From Humisphaera sp. (GTDB lineage: Bacteria > Planctomycetota > Phycisphaerae > Tepidisphaerales > Tepidisphaeraceae): 40,040 bases of DNA. The stretch spans positions 1-40,040 of the forward strand of contig JANXVV010000109.1 of the NCBI GenBank assembly GCA_025351525.1, written 5' to 3'. A model generated the notes under the pieces. It worked only from the letters and a program-made list of their open reading frames with translations, was not told the origin of the DNA and searched no databases. Positions 25,642 to 34,298 of the stretch are shown here, one piece after another (the first letter of the stretch is position 1; the number at the start of each line of letters is the position of its first letter). A program made the position numbers and the translations under genes.

Positions 25642-26616
25642 TTAATCCTTGATCGCTTCACCGCTAAGCCGCGAGCGGACGGTGTAGGTCGGTCGTTCCA
25701 TCGTGCGGAAATGCAGGCGGGCGAGATATTCACCGATGATGCCCAGGGCGAAAAGTTGCGCGCCGGAAAAGATCGCGATCACCGACGCGAGGAACGCGAA
25801 CCCCGGCGCGGCCACGCCGTGGAACAGCCGCATGGCGATGACAAAGAGCAGAATCCCTAAACCGATCAGCGTGAAGAGAAAGCCGATCATGCTCGCCAAC
25901 TGCAACGGCCAGGTGCTGAAGCCGGTCACCATGTTCAGGGCATGCACCAGCAGTTTCCGCAGCGTGTAATTCGAAACGCCGACCGTTCGCGGCTCATGTT
26001 TCACCGCGATCGCCGTGAAGCGGGTGGTGCCCCAGGTGAGCAGCACATCGATCGAGACGAACGGGCTGCGATAGGTGGAAAACGCGCCGCGCACCGCCGT
26101 GCGGAAAACGCGAAAGGCGCTGATATTCCCCGCAGTGTCCGCCCCCATCGCCTTTTGTAGTACCGCTTTGGTGATCTTCGACGCCAGATTCCGCCAGAGC
26201 CCGTGCGTCATGGCCTCGGGCTTGCCGTAGACCACGTCGTAGCCTTCCGCCAGTTTTGCCAACAGCGCGGGAACCTCTTCAGGCGGGTTTTGCAGGTCAT
26301 CGTCCAGCGTGACGATTTTGTCGAACCGCGCCGCCCGGATGCCGCAGAGCAACGCGTTGTGCTGCCCGTAGTTCCGCATCATGTCAAAGCCGACGACGCA
26401 GGGATATTTTCCCCGCAGCGTTTCGATCACCGGCCAGCTCCCATCGCGGCTTCCATCGTTGACGAGAATGATCTCATGGCTTGCCGTTAGCCCGGTGAGA
26501 ATAGGCACCAACCGCGCGAGCAAAAGCGTCAGCGTTTCCTGACTGTTGTAAACCGGAACAATGACGGAAATACCCAAGGGCAGCAGATCAGGTTGCGTGG
26601 AATCCGAAGGGGTCAT
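25642..26616 (-). CDS. GT2 polyprenyl-phosphate glycosyltransferase (ArnC/GtrB-like)
   Basis: A 324-residue family 2 enzyme: an N-terminal GT-A domain (SVIVPVYNS, LVNDGSRDGSW, TLDDDLQNPPEEV with the metal-binding DDD) and two C-terminal membrane spans (~235-300). This layout is that of ArnC, GtrB and Dpm1-like enzymes, which load a sugar onto a polyprenyl phosphate at the cytoplasmic face. It is the first gene of the operon. It probably makes the lipid-linked donor for the GT-C enzymes downstream, possibly with Fuc4NAc, but the sugar is inferred from neighbours only. Confidence 0.87.
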   Translation of the reverse strand: MTPSDSTQPDLLPLGISVIVPVYNSQETLTLLLARLVPILTGLTASHEIILVNDGSRDGSWPVIETLRGKYPCVVGFDMMRNYGQHNALLCGIRAARFDKIVTLDDDLQNPPEEVPALLAKLAEGYDVVYGKPEAMTHGLWRNLASKITKAVLQKAMGADTAGNISAFRVFRTAVRGAFSTYRSPFVSIDVLLTWGTTRFTAIAVKHEPRTVGVSNYTLRKLLVHALNMVTGFSTWPLQLASMIGFLFTLIGLGILLFVIAMRLFHGVAAPGFAFLASVIAIFSGAQLFALGIIGEYLARLHFRTMERPTYTVRSRLSGEAIKD

Positions 26617-27122
26617 GCCGAGTCGCGCCTGTAAAAACCATGGAACCTCGACGTCGTTTGACGTGGTTCGGCATTGTGCAACGAGGTGGGGTCAAAGTCC
26701 ATACATCGCCTCAATGGCGCGATCGTTGAATGCGTACCCCATGACCATCGCATTCGAGATTTCCGGTCGCCTCCACCTTCCTTTTGGAGGGCGGCAGTCC
26801 CCTGCCGCTGATATCACTTATTCAGTCCGCCTATCCCCAAAATATGTGATAGACTGGGAATTGAACCGACGTAGTAGCTGTTAGCGGTATGATGGGCTTG
26901 CCAAGCAAACGGTTGCAGTCGTTTGTGCCTGTAAATTTGGGCAAGCTGCGGCCAACTCTTCTGTCGTTGTCGCAATTTAGCGATGAAACTTGCGAATGAT
27001 GTGATAGAGTAACGTTGAATTGAACGCGTTCGATGAACTCGCGGCAGTTAGATTCGTTTATTTGCTGGCAGCGCGACTCCTTTGAATGACTTGTAGGATT
27101 TCTTTGATTTAAAGGCACTGGA
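26617..27122. promoter_or_regulatory. Divergent intergenic region, glycan operon and sedolisin
   Basis: 506 bp with no gene. It holds a GGAGGGCGG repeat copy (26782-26808). A direct repeat of ATGTGATAGA occurs at 26844-26853 and 26999-27008; each copy is followed, after 5 or 9 bases, by AATTGAAC. The last 250 bp are AT-rich and likely contain the peptidase promoter. I cannot assign -35 and -10 boxes with confidence. Confidence 0.4.
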
Positions 27123-29465
27123 ATGATTTTCAAACGCGATAAATGCCGGTTTGTAAAGCCTGCCGTGAAATCGATTCACCCCTTTGTGGAATCGCTGGAA
27201 TCTCGCTGCCTGCTGTCCGCCAATTCACATTTTCAGCAGTTGAGGTCGCCTCATCCGCATCTTCATCGCCATCATGCACCGGTGCGGATGGCTACACCGA
27301 CAATTGCGCTGTTGAAAAAGGCCGGCCATTTCGGGCGTGCCAAACCTGCCGCGGGCACGGCGAGTCCCACCGGTTATACCCCCACGCGTTTCCGCAATGC
27401 CTACGGGATCAACAACGTCAGTTTCGGGGGCATCATCGGCGATGGCACGGGGCAGACGATCGCCATTATCGATGCCCATCGGAATCCAAATGTTGTCGCC
27501 GATCTCCACGCTTTTGACCTGCAGTATGGCCTTGCCGATCCACCGAATTTCACGGTCGTCAATCAATTCGGTGGCTCGGCCGCCTCGGTGAGTGTCGATG
27601 TTGGGTGGGCGCTCGAGATTGCCCTGGATGTCGAATGGACGCATGTCGTTGCGCCCAAAGCGAATATCCTGCTGGTCGAGGCCAACAGTGCCAGCTATGA
27701 CGATCTTCTGGCAGGTGCCGCAAGCTACGCGGCGCATCAGCCCGGTGTGGTGGCGGTATCCATGAGTTTCGGCGGTCCGGAATATGACACGCAGACTGCG
27801 GACTATGGAAGTTACCTCACCACGCCCGTCGGCCATGCGCCGGTCACGTTTCTTGCCGCCACAGGCGACACGGGCGCCTATGAGGACTCGTCCAATACAA
27901 CCTTGAAAACAATCTCGTTTCCCTCCGCTTCCCCCACGGTGGTTGCGGTGGGCGGCACGAGTCTTTTTTCAGACGCCGCAGGAAATGGCGCAACGGAATC
28001 CGGCTGGAACGGCAGCGGGGGCGGTATTAGCGCCTATGAATCCCAGCCGTCCTTCCAACAGGGTGCCGTCACTCAAGTGACTCAGAGTTTTACCCAAAGA
28101 ACGGTCCCCGATATTTCGTTCGTCGCCAACCCAAGTGCGGGCGGAGTGTCCGTATATTGCTCGATTTATAATGGTGCCGCAACCCCTTGGCTAACGGTCG
28201 GCGGAACGAGTCTATCGACACCGGCGGTGGCGGGATTGGTCGCCATCACCGCTCAAGGCAGGGCGCTGGCGGGGCTTGATCCGTTGGATGGTGCGAACAC
28301 CCTGTTGCCGCGATTCTATAATTTGCCTCTATCGAATTTCCGGGATTCCACCACGGGAAGCAACGGATTTTACGGCCGCACCGGATACAACGCCGGCCCC
28401 GGTTATGATTTGGTTACGGGCATCGGCAGTCCCCTGGCAAATCTCGCGGTTCCGCAATTGGTTTCCGGCGGGCCGTTCGTGATTAAAACCCTCCAGCCCA
28501 CCAGTTACAATGGATCAATTTCATCGGTGACTTTCAAATTCAGCCAGGCGATCGATCCGAATAGCTTCTCGGCGACTTTGGGCGGAATCAGCTCTTTCAC
28601 CGATCCGAACGGTGCGGATCTCACCGGTCAGATCACCGGTTCAACCTGGATCAACCCCACGACGCTGCAAGTGCAGTTTGCGACGCAAACGCTGGCGGGA
28701 AATTACTCGCTCTCGCTCAGTCCGCAGATACAGGCGGTCGATGGAACGCAGATGGATCAGAATGGGAACTACATCCCCGGCGAAGCGGATGATGGCTTTA
28801 CGGCCAACTTTTCACTCGTGCCCGCCGCTGCAGTTGTCAATCGCGGCATTCTCTACAACAACAGCGTTTTCGACAACAATACCCCCGCCGCAGGTGTGGG
28901 TGATAACGCCGCCATCGCTCCCGACAAAACCGCCTTGCTCCCCGGTCAAACCGCGACGTTTGCCAACTACACCAGTTACGATAAAGGCATCAACGGACTG
29001 GTGATCGACGCCACGAATTTGACCAACGGTGCGGCTCTCAATGCAAGTGATTTCATCTTCAAGACCACCATCGACGGCACCACCTGGGTCGCCGCCCCGC
29101 CACCCACGGGCGTCTCATTCCGGGCGGCGGATGGCATCAACGGTTCCGACCGGATCGAACTGCTTTTCGCCGATCTGTCCATCCGAAACGCATGGCTTCA
29201 GGTGACCGTCAAAGCCGACGCCACCACCGGCCTCGCCGCTCCCGATGTGTTCTATTTCGGAAACCTGGTCGGTTGCAGCGGCAATCACGTCAACCAGGCC
29301 ATCGTCAATAACACAGATGCGATCGCCGCACGGATCAAAATCAATACGGCGGCCACCATCACCTCCGTGCTTGATTACAATCGTTCCGGCATGGTCACCA
29401 ATACAGATGTGATTACCGTCCGCATCAATAACCTGCACTCGATCCCCTTGATTGTGGGGCCTTAA
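27123..29465 (+). CDS. Secreted sedolisin (S53) peptidase with planctomycete sorting signature
   Basis: A 780-residue exported serine-carboxyl peptidase. Residues ~22-33 (VESLESRCLLSA) are the planctomycete LEPR-XLL-type N-terminal signature. The S53 catalytic set is complete: Glu165 and Asp169 in WALEIALDVEW, Asp249 in AATGDTGAYED, Ser363 in GGTSLSTP, and a calcium-type YDLVTGIGSP. The ~90 residues before the catalytic domain are too short for the usual ~170-200 residue propeptide. After residue ~440 come an Ig-like domain, a region rich in Asn (ALLPGQTATFANYTSYDKG), and a dockerin-like DYNRSGMVTNTDVITVRIN at the end. It probably acts on or near the cell surface; the substrate is unknown. 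Confidence 0.87.
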   Translation: MIFKRDKCRFVKPAVKSIHPFVESLESRCLLSANSHFQQLRSPHPHLHRHHAPVRMATPTIALLKKAGHFGRAKPAAGTASPTGYTPTRFRNAYGINNVSFGGIIGDGTGQTIAIIDAHRNPNVVADLHAFDLQYGLADPPNFTVVNQFGGSAASVSVDVGWALEIALDVEWTHVVAPKANILLVEANSASYDDLLAGAASYAAHQPGVVAVSMSFGGPEYDTQTADYGSYLTTPVGHAPVTFLAATGDTGAYEDSSNTTLKTISFPSASPTVVAVGGTSLFSDAAGNGATESGWNGSGGGISAYESQPSFQQGAVTQVTQSFTQRTVPDISFVANPSAGGVSVYCSIYNGAATPWLTVGGTSLSTPAVAGLVAITAQGRALAGLDPLDGANTLLPRFYNLPLSNFRDSTTGSNGFYGRTGYNAGPGYDLVTGIGSPLANLAVPQLVSGGPFVIKTLQPTSYNGSISSVTFKFSQAIDPNSFSATLGGISSFTDPNGADLTGQITGSTWINPTTLQVQFATQTLAGNYSLSLSPQIQAVDGTQMDQNGNYIPGEADDGFTANFSLVPAAAVVNRGILYNNSVFDNNTPAAGVGDNAAIAPDKTALLPGQTATFANYTSYDKGINGLVIDATNLTNGAALNASDFIFKTTIDGTTWVAAPPPTGVSFRAADGINGSDRIELLFADLSIRNAWLQVTVKADATTGLAAPDVFYFGNLVGCSGNHVNQAIVNNTDAIAARIKINTAATITSVLDYNRSGMVTNTDVITVRINNLHSIPLIVGP

Positions 29466-29997
29466 TACGACGGCGCGACTGATTCATTCGTTGTTCGGGG
29501 GAACTGCGAAGCGGCTGTGGTCAATGTCAACGGCGTAGACCATGGTTTCGGATTGGGCTTCTGCGGAAACGGCGTCAGTCGGCCACGCGCCGATCGCCGG
29601 GGTCGCGGGTTACTTTGCGACACCCCCGAACGGAGGTTCGCGATGATTCATCACCACCGATTCCGATCATCCCCATCCGGTCTTCGACAACCGCCTCGAC
29701 CGCGACTGCACCGCCACCGGCATGGACCTGAGCGCGCCCATTTTTCGTAGGGAATATCAGTTTAAGGGCCCGATAAGCCGATGTGAGATACAACGTTGCC
29801 CAAACGAGCGATGGCGGATTTCGTAAAAATTGGAAAATCCGGGCCGGGAGGATCCAGGCCACGTAAGATTAAAGGTGGTGTAGACACACGGTTAGGATTC
29901 TCTTAACCTGTGACGGTTGCGTGATGACGCACCGCCGAAGTCGGGTGGTGTGTTCCGGGTGCAAGGACGTGCCCGATTCGCTGGAGGTTTAAAGAAG
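29466..29997 (+). promoter_or_regulatory. dxs upstream region with an imperfect inverted repeat
   Basis: 532 bp without a convincing gene; a 77-codon frame at 29517-29750 is Arg/His-rich and looks like chance. At 29885-29912 CACACGGTTA and TAACCTGTG form an imperfect inverted repeat around GGATTCTCT, which could be an operator or leader hairpin. GGAGG lies 10 bases before the dxs start. Confidence 0.35.
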
Positions 29998-32034
29998 ATG
30001 TCTTTGTCGATGCCCCAAACCAAGTCGCCGACCATGTCGATCATCAAACCGAGCGTAAGAGCCGTTCCTAAAACACTTGAACGCTCCATGCTCGATTTTA
30101 TTCATTCCCCGCAGGATTTGCGAAATCTGTCGATGGATGAGTTGGGGGTATTGGCCGGGGAAATGCGGCTTCGGATCGTCGAGGCGGTCAGCAAGAACGG
30201 CGGGCATCTGGCCTCCAATCTGGGCGTGGTCGAACTCACCCTTGCCCTTCATTATGTCTATGATTTCGGTGCGTATCCCAAGGGTCCGGATCGGCTGTTG
30301 TTTGATGTCGGTCATCAGAGTTACGCGCACAAGATGCTCACTGGCCGGGCGGGCGATTTTTCGATGTTGCGGAAGAAGGGGCATGTCAGCGGATTCCCCA
30401 ATCCGTTTGAGAGTCCTTATGACCTGTTCGCCGTCGGCCATGCCGGCACGGCCATCAGCACCGCCGTGGGATTGGCGCGGGGCGATCAACTGATGAATCG
30501 CCAGAACCATATTGCCGCCATTGTGGGCGATGCGTCGATCGTCAACGGGCTGGCGTTTGAAGGTTTGAATGGCGCGGGAATGCTGCGTCGGCAATGTTTG
30601 ATTGTGCTGAATGACAACGGCATGAGCATCAGCAAGCCGCAGGGCGCGTTTGCCCATTATCTGGAGCGCGTGCGGGTCAGCAGCACCTATGAGGAAGCCA
30701 AGAAGGTGGCCGAGAAGATTGTCGGTCGATTGCCCACGAGTGTGGGAGGGACGATCGAAGGGATTTGGCACCATCTGAAGGAAGGCTTCAAAGGCGCGAT
30801 GTGGCCAGGGCAAATGTTTGAGAGCCTCGGCGTAAAATACATGGGCCCGCTGGATGGGCACGATCTGCCGGGCCTCATCAACATGCTCGGCGAACTGAAG
30901 CACGTAAACACACCGGTCCTGCTTCATGTAAAAACGGTCAAAGGCAACGGTTACGAGATCGCCGCCAGCGAACCGACGCGGTTTCACTCGCCCGCCGCTT
31001 TTCAGGTGGAAGGTTGCCGGGTTACGATCAACAAGGGCACCGGCAAATCGTGGACGACCGCGTTTGCGGATGCCATGATCGAGTTGGCGAAGAACGATTC
31101 CCGCGTGATCGCCCTGACCGCCGCCATGCCGGATGGCACGGGGTTAAGCAAATTTGAGACTGTCTTCCCCGATCGCTACATCGACAGCGGCATCTGCGAA
31201 AGCCACCTGACCGCCATGGCCGCCGGCATGGCCAAAAGCGGCCTTCGCCCCTTCGCGGCCATCTACAGCACCTTCATGCAGCGGGCCTTCGATCAGGCCT
31301 GGCAGGAAGTGATTCTCAATGGCATGCCGGTCGTCTTCTGCATGGACCGCGCCGGATTTGTCGGCGACGATGGAGCCGTTCACCACGGGTTCTGCGATCT
31401 GGCCTTTCTCCGCCCCATGCCCGGCATGGTGCTGATGGCCCCGAGCGATGAAGCGGAACTGAATCGTTCCCTGCGATTCGCCCTGTCGCTGCAAACCGCC
31501 AGCGCCCTGCGGTATCCCCGCGACAATGTCCCGACGGAGAATTTCGAGGCGGTCATTGATGAAGACCTGCGAGTCGCCGCCTCGCAGGAATGGGCCATCG
31601 GGCAAAGCCGCGTGTTGCGGGATGGCCCGGATGCGACATTGATCGCCTATGGTGCCCTGGCGCAGAATGCCATGCAGGCAGCCGAGGCGTTGGCTTGCGA
31701 GGGGATTGAGGTGTCGGTGATCGACGCCCGCTTCTGCAAACCGATCGACGCCGCGATGCTGTCCCGCGTGTTGAAGCCCGGCCATCCGGTGCTGACGATT
31801 GAGGATCACTCGTTGCAATATGGCTTCGGCAGCGCGGTGATCGAGCACGCCGTCACCCATGGCCTGCCGACAATGTCCCTCAGCCGGCTGGGCATGCCCG
31901 ATCGACTGGTGCCGCACGCCACCCGAAAAGAGCAGTTGGCGGAAGTGGGTTTGGACGCCGCGGGAATCGCGGGTAGCACAAGGGATGCGATTCGACGGGC
32001 TGCCTCTTTGATGTCCGAAAAACAATTTGCGTAA
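29998..32034 (+). CDS. dxs: 1-deoxy-D-xylulose-5-phosphate synthase
   Basis: First enzyme of the MEP isoprenoid pathway: pyruvate plus glyceraldehyde 3-phosphate gives DXP and CO2, using thiamine diphosphate. The 678-residue protein has the three DXS domains: GGHLASNLG (His70), the ThDP motif GDASIVNG to LNDNGMS (178-210), KGNGYE, YSTFMQRAFDQ and DRAGFVGDDGAVHHG. The conserved AEQHAVTFAAG block reads CESHLTAMAAG (400-410): the general-base Glu401 and His403 remain, but neighbours differ. GDG is GDA in the ThDP motif. The ATG at 29998 has GGAGG 10 bases upstream; an upstream ATG at 29917 lacks support. GC-rich hairpins follow the stop. Confidence 0.9.
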   Translation: MSLSMPQTKSPTMSIIKPSVRAVPKTLERSMLDFIHSPQDLRNLSMDELGVLAGEMRLRIVEAVSKNGGHLASNLGVVELTLALHYVYDFGAYPKGPDRLLFDVGHQSYAHKMLTGRAGDFSMLRKKGHVSGFPNPFESPYDLFAVGHAGTAISTAVGLARGDQLMNRQNHIAAIVGDASIVNGLAFEGLNGAGMLRRQCLIVLNDNGMSISKPQGAFAHYLERVRVSSTYEEAKKVAEKIVGRLPTSVGGTIEGIWHHLKEGFKGAMWPGQMFESLGVKYMGPLDGHDLPGLINMLGELKHVNTPVLLHVKTVKGNGYEIAASEPTRFHSPAAFQVEGCRVTINKGTGKSWTTAFADAMIELAKNDSRVIALTAAMPDGTGLSKFETVFPDRYIDSGICESHLTAMAAGMAKSGLRPFAAIYSTFMQRAFDQAWQEVILNGMPVVFCMDRAGFVGDDGAVHHGFCDLAFLRPMPGMVLMAPSDEAELNRSLRFALSLQTASALRYPRDNVPTENFEAVIDEDLRVAASQEWAIGQSRVLRDGPDATLIAYGALAQNAMQAAEALACEGIEVSVIDARFCKPIDAAMLSRVLKPGHPVLTIEDHSLQYGFGSAVIEHAVTHGLPTMSLSRLGMPDRLVPHATRKEQLAEVGLDAAGIAGSTRDAIRRAASLMSEKQFA

Positions 32035-32046
32035 GTCTTTCCGGTC

Positions 32047-32189
32047 CCCTCCCCCCATGTACTCATGGGGGGAGGGTTAGGGTGAGGGAGAATTTCTTCA
32101 TGGCGAGAAGACGTTCGGTTTCCCGACTCGGCGGAAAAAAAGGCAAGACCCCTCACCCTAACCCTCCCCCCGGAGTACCGGGGGGAGGG
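32047..32189. repeat. Inverted CCCTCACCCTAACCC repeat with GTACTC-loop hairpins
   Basis: Two end hairpins have perfect stems: 12 bp CCCTCCCCCCAT around loop GTACTC (32047-32076) and 11 bp CCCTCCCCCCG around loop GAGTAC (32162-32189). Next to them GGGTTAGGGTGAGGG (32074-32088) pairs with CCCTCACCCTAACCC (32149-32163), so the whole unit can fold. It lies between dxs and a small gene, may terminate dxs, and contributes a distant GGAGGGG before the next start. Confidence 0.85.
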
Positions 32190-32202
32190 GACTGAAAATC
32201 TT

Positions 32203-32463
32203 ATGCGAAACCTCGCCCTTCCAGCCGATACGACGATTGAAGCCGCCCGCATTCAGATCGCGGTATGGCAGCGATTCGGAACGGATCGACGTGTCGCGGC
32301 CGCCATACGATTACACGCAGACGCCCGCCGCGCTTGCGAAGCATTGATTCAAATTCAAAACCCCGAATACAGCGCCGCGCAAGTCCGGTTGGCCGCGCTC
32401 CGATTGCGAGTTGGCGAAGAACTGTTTCGCAAGGCCTGCCCTGAAAGCCATGTTCTGACTTGA
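32203..32463 (+). CDS. Small helical protein paired with a nucleotidyltransferase
   Basis: An 86-residue, probably all-helical protein: two Arg/Ala-rich helices, then NPEYSAAQVRLAALRLRVGE, with the pattern N-P-x-x-S-x-x-x-x-R-x-x-x-L-x-x-G-E. A similar short ORF often precedes nucleotidyltransferases of this type (from memory of the family). The stop is 10 bases before the next start, so the two form an operon. A fragment of a paralogue lies at 34187-34298. It could be an antitoxin or partner subunit; no function is established. The ribosome site is weak. Confidence 0.6.
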   Translation: MRNLALPADTTIEAARIQIAVWQRFGTDRRVAAAIRLHADARRACEALIQIQNPEYSAAQVRLAALRLRVGEELFRKACPESHVLT

Positions 32464-32473
32464 GGGAAACAGA

Positions 32474-33055
32474 GTGGAATCCGAAGAGCAATCGCAGGTG
32501 ATTGGCCGCATCGTGGGTTTGCTCGATGCGGCGGGCATTCGCTACGTGCTTTGCGGATCACTGGCGAGCATCTCGTATAGCCAACCCCGCGCCACATATG
32601 ACGTTGATCTGATCATCGATCCCACCCTCCCCCAATTAAATGCGCTGGTGGCTTTGATGAACCCGGAAGAATACTACGTCAGTCCCGAAGCGGCTCGCGC
32701 GGCCTATGCGGAGCGCTCGATGTTCAACGCGATCGACTTTTTAACGGGGTGGAAAATCGACCTGATGATGCTCAAGCCCGGTTTGTACGACGCCCAGGAG
32801 TTTAACAGGCGAATCGAGCGTGAGGTGCTGGGAAAAAGAGTTTCCGTCCTGACGCCCGAAGATTCAATGCTCAGTAAATTGAATTGGCGCAAGGATTCCC
32901 GATCTGAACGCCAGTACGAAGATGTCGTCAAGGTGGCGGCGGCGCAGTGGGCGCAACTCGATCTGGCCTATCTCCGCCTCTGGGCCGCAGAGTTGGGGGT
33001 TGCCGGGGATCTCGAGCAGGTTCTCCGCGATGCAGACGAATTGCGGCCGCGGTGA
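32474..33055 (+). CDS. AbiEii/DUF6036-like nucleotidyltransferase
   Basis: A 193-residue protein of the DNA polymerase beta-like nucleotidyltransferase superfamily. The GS motif is VLCGSLASISYSQPR (about residues 25-39), with the metal-binding DVDL in RATYDVDLIID. Downstream LTPEDSMLSKLNWRKDSRSE and YEDVVKVAA are typical of the AbiEii/DUF6036 branch, whose studied members act as toxins that modify RNA or nucleotides. The start is a GTG with GAGGG 8 bases upstream, 10 bases after the small helical gene. A shortened paralogue is at 34299. A toxin-antitoxin role is likely but unproven. Confidence 0.78.
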   Translation: MESEEQSQVIGRIVGLLDAAGIRYVLCGSLASISYSQPRATYDVDLIIDPTLPQLNALVALMNPEEYYVSPEAARAAYAERSMFNAIDFLTGWKIDLMMLKPGLYDAQEFNRRIEREVLGKRVSVLTPEDSMLSKLNWRKDSRSERQYEDVVKVAAAQWAQLDLAYLRLWAAELGVAGDLEQVLRDADELRPR

Positions 33056-33096
33056 GTGCCTTTGATAGAGTGTCAATGAGGCGTCGTGCTCAGGGT

Positions 33097-33250
33097 GCAG
33101 GACATAACCTGCGGCATTCAGGTGGCATGGGCGTCTCGCCCATGCGGTTGCGGTACTCCGCAACTATGGCCGGTATTCCGGACAATCCAACAAGAGCTGA
33201 GCGATCTTTCACGCTCATACGACATCGTGGAGTACCGCAACCATGAGCGG
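33097..33250. repeat. Second, degenerate copy of the nested palindromic repeat
   Basis: Same order as 2924-3254: GCGGCATT, a REP-like GGCATGGGC-GTCTC-GCCCATG, then GTTGCG-GTACTC-CGCAAC (33147-33164), a CCG-GTATTC-CGG hairpin, and a GAGTAC near 33230. The stems differ entirely from the first copy but the loop motif is kept. An extra GCAGG-n6-CCTGC hairpin starts at 33097. No gene. Confidence 0.7.
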
Positions 33251-33281
33251 GTTCAAGCCGATGAGCCCGGATAATTCAAAC

Positions 33282-33431
33282 TCACCACGAAAGCACGAAG
33301 AACACGAAAAAAAACCAGGCGATATGCTTTGTCATCTGCGCAACCTGCGCCGGCATGAACCCCCTTTGAATTATTGCTAATTTCCTATTCTCAAGGTCTT
33401 TATTCGTGTTCTTCGTGCTTTCCTGGTGAAT
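33282..33431. repeat. CACCACGAAG inverted repeat, copy 2
   Basis: It starts TCACCACGAAAGCACGAAG and ends TTCTTCGTGCTTTCCTGGTGAA in inverse orientation, with ~100 bp between. It matches 8622-8763 in its arms only. The remaining ~105 bp to the PdeM stop at 33538 hold nothing recognisable. Confidence 0.75.
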
Positions 33432-33537
33432 AATCCGGGCGTGTTAGATCACAGGCACCTCAACCTTAACTTTCCAATGTCGCGGCGTTTGATCCAATGC
33501 CTTCACCGTGTTCTAAAATGTATTCCAAATAACGCCG

Positions 33538-34185
33538 TCACCTGACCAAAACCACCCTTTTCCCCGAGGTCAAAAACAGCCGCCGCCCTTCCTGCCGATC
33601 CATCGGATGCCCCCCGGTAAACGAACCAAACGCGGGCAGAATCGCACAGCGCGATTCATCGAACACAAAGCACGGCACGCGCACCGTCGAGCGATCGTGA
33701 TCGTTTAGAATCACCACCGGATGAACATGCCCCGCCAACACCGGAAGCGGTTGATCGTATCGGGGACCATGCGAGAGAATCAGCCCGGAATCCGCGAACG
33801 GCTCTTCCGTTTCAGGAATGTTCCAATCGACCGGAAGGCGACCGGCGGAACGATCGTGGTTGCCGCGGATCAGCAGCATGGACACCGTCGCATGCGATTG
33901 CCGCCAGCGCGACACCACCTCGGATAGTTCCGGTTGATGCGAATTTTTCGCGTGGATAAAATCGCCCAGCACGATGAGTCGGCGGGCGGAAGTGACGGCG
34001 ATCAGTTCGTCCAACCGCCGCAGGTCTTTTTCACTGCCGCCGGAAGGAACGGGAAAACCCGCCTTGCGGAATGCGGCGTCTTTTCCAAGATGCACATCGG
34101 CGACGATGACCGACTGCTCACGCGGCCACCAGATCGCGCGATCGGCCAACAGGTGCAGCGGTTCACCGCCGAATTCCACCGCCAT
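33538..34185 (-). CDS. pdeM: Ligase-associated metallophosphoesterase PdeM
   Basis: A 215-residue calcineurin-like phosphoesterase. Metal ligands run in order: D30 and H32 (VADVHLG), D75 and H78 (GDFIH), N109-H110-D111 (RGNHD), H139 (SHGP), H153 and H155 (GHVHP). The opening WWPREQSVIVADVHLGKDAA fits the DNA-ligase-associated family (PdeM), thought to act as an endonuclease in DNA damage response. The ATG at 34185 (MAVEFGG) matches the family start; 25 further codons upstream are antisense to a paralogue fragment. It is on the same strand as the ligase and exonuclease but ~1.8 kb away from them. Confidence 0.85.
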   Translation of the reverse strand: MAVEFGGEPLHLLADRAIWWPREQSVIVADVHLGKDAAFRKAGFPVPSGGSEKDLRRLDELIAVTSARRLIVLGDFIHAKNSHQPELSEVVSRWRQSHATVSMLLIRGNHDRSAGRLPVDWNIPETEEPFADSGLILSHGPRYDQPLPVLAGHVHPVVILNDHDRSTVRVPCFVFDESRCAILPAFGSFTGGHPMDRQEGRRLFLTSGKRVVLVR

Positions 34186-34186
34186 C

Positions 34187-34298
34187 GATCCGGAATACAC
34201 CGACGCGCAGATCCGATTGGCGGGGATTCGACTTCGGCTGGGGGAAGAGTTGTACCACAAAGCATATCCCGGCCAGAACGTCTTGCCGCGAGGGGATC
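34187..34298 (+). pseudogene. Fragment of the small helical partner gene
   Basis: The frame DPEYTDAQIRLAGIRLRLGE, then ELYHKAYPGQNVL, matches the C-terminal half of the small protein at 32203 (NPEYSAAQVRLAALRLRVGE). The N-terminal half is absent: the homology begins two bases from the PdeM start codon. The stop codon has become CGA, so the frame runs on into the next fragment. It is a remnant produced by a break at the PdeM promoter side. Confidence 0.75.

Noticed and set aside
29517..29750. 77-codon frame after the sedolisin
   Set aside because: No ribosome site, no motif and Arg/His-rich composition; probably chance.
31144..32058. 304-codon minus-strand open frame
   Set aside because: Antisense shadow of dxs.
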